Positions 63,989-64,000 of a stretch of DNA of 64,000 nt are shown one piece after another. Position 1 is the first letter of the stretch. Every line of letters starts with the position of its first letter. The position numbers and the translations under genes were made by a program. The stretch spans positions 35,491-99,490 of the forward strand of contig CALMBW010000007.1 in assembly GCA_937863385.1 (NCBI GenBank). Reading direction: 5' to 3'. Source of the stretch: an uncultured Actinomycetes bacterium (GTDB lineage: Bacteria > Actinomycetota > CADDZG01 > WHSQ01). The notes beneath the pieces are model-generated. The model saw only the letters and a list, made by a program, of their open reading frames with translations, did no database searches and was not told the DNA's origin.

Positions 63989-64000
63989 CTAACCCGGAGG

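Larger units (their letters stand above)
63670..64000. other. repeat-rich intergenic region at the window edge
   Basis: The last 331 bases hold no credible gene. They contain a 19-base tandem repeat and a run of TGTCTCG-type palindromes (63816-63903), then copy B of the 65-base repeat (63924-63988). The stretch looks like the edge of a mobile element or its scar. Confidence 0.5.

Overview
The window looks like chromosome from an uncultured or poorly known member of the Actinomycetota. The base composition is GC-rich. The lineage markers are a WhiB-family Fe-S regulator, a DUF3499 protein, glucosyl-3-phosphoglycerate synthase, mycothiol-linked DinB/MDMPI-fold proteins, UvrD2 with an HRDC-like tail, and a mec-cysO-cysM-murI-MBL-rph-rdgB block in the order known from Mycobacterium. 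The beta-propeller repeats of the 'GYW...FGDA' kind are common in Acidimicrobiia and relatives, but the class cannot be fixed from this window. No rRNA is present.

Layout. 1-9 kb: partial peptidase C26, cystathionine gamma-synthase/lyase, a two-ATPase MacB-like exporter operon, cystathionine beta-synthase, an L,D-transpeptidase and tryptophan 2,3-dioxygenase. 9.5-12.5 kb: hydrolase, three small Cys-rich proteins, a GNAT protein and WhiB. 12.6-21 kb: phosphomannomutase, Trm112-like protein, sugar-phosphate isomerase, SAH hydrolase, ComF, a LuxR-type response regulator and SecA, then an LPFTG surface protein. 22-30.3 kb: EAL-DICT protein, prfB with its programmed frameshift, an R2lox-type oxidase, ftsE-ftsX-M23 peptidase-ctpA-smpB. 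30.6-34.7 kb: tmRNA followed by tandem copies of its own 3' end, two toxin-antitoxin pairs, an unknown membrane protein and an RTX-repeat secreted protein. This stretch looks like an integration hotspot. 34.9-44.8 kb: dense housekeeping operons (PIG-L deacetylase, selD, mec-cysO-cysM, murI, rph, rdgB, pdxH, hisN, uvrD2).

44.8-48.4 kb is a second accessory stretch around tRNA-Leu: a LAGLIDADG-type protein, a membrane protein, gene fragments, a 65-bp repeat shared with the far right end, a Fic protein and an FG-GAP fragment. 48.4-54.6 kb: anti-sigma-type ATPase, gpgS, an MDMPI-like enzyme, an Agd3-like secreted deacetylase and a secreted peptidase/propeller protein. 54.6-56.7 kb is an unusual redox cluster: a membrane-anchored Rieske protein with a PadR-associated N-terminal domain, its PadR regulator with a palindromic operator, and a membrane cupredoxin lacking one copper ligand. 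56.8-64 kb: CocE hydrolase, arsR / small ORF / arsM, a flavin-type oxidase, DMT exporter, DinB, YbaK, a tandem universal stress protein, tRNA-Lys and repeat-rich DNA.

How parts fit together. CBS and MetB/CGL give transsulfuration, AhcY supplies homocysteine, and Mec/CysO/CysM give a sulfur-carrier route to cysteine. FtsEX next to an M23 hydrolase and CtpA suggests a division-coupled wall hydrolysis module. SmpB and tmRNA are adjacent. The most unusual material is the repeat/toxin-antitoxin island at the tmRNA 3' end and the PadR-Rieske-cupredoxin cluster.
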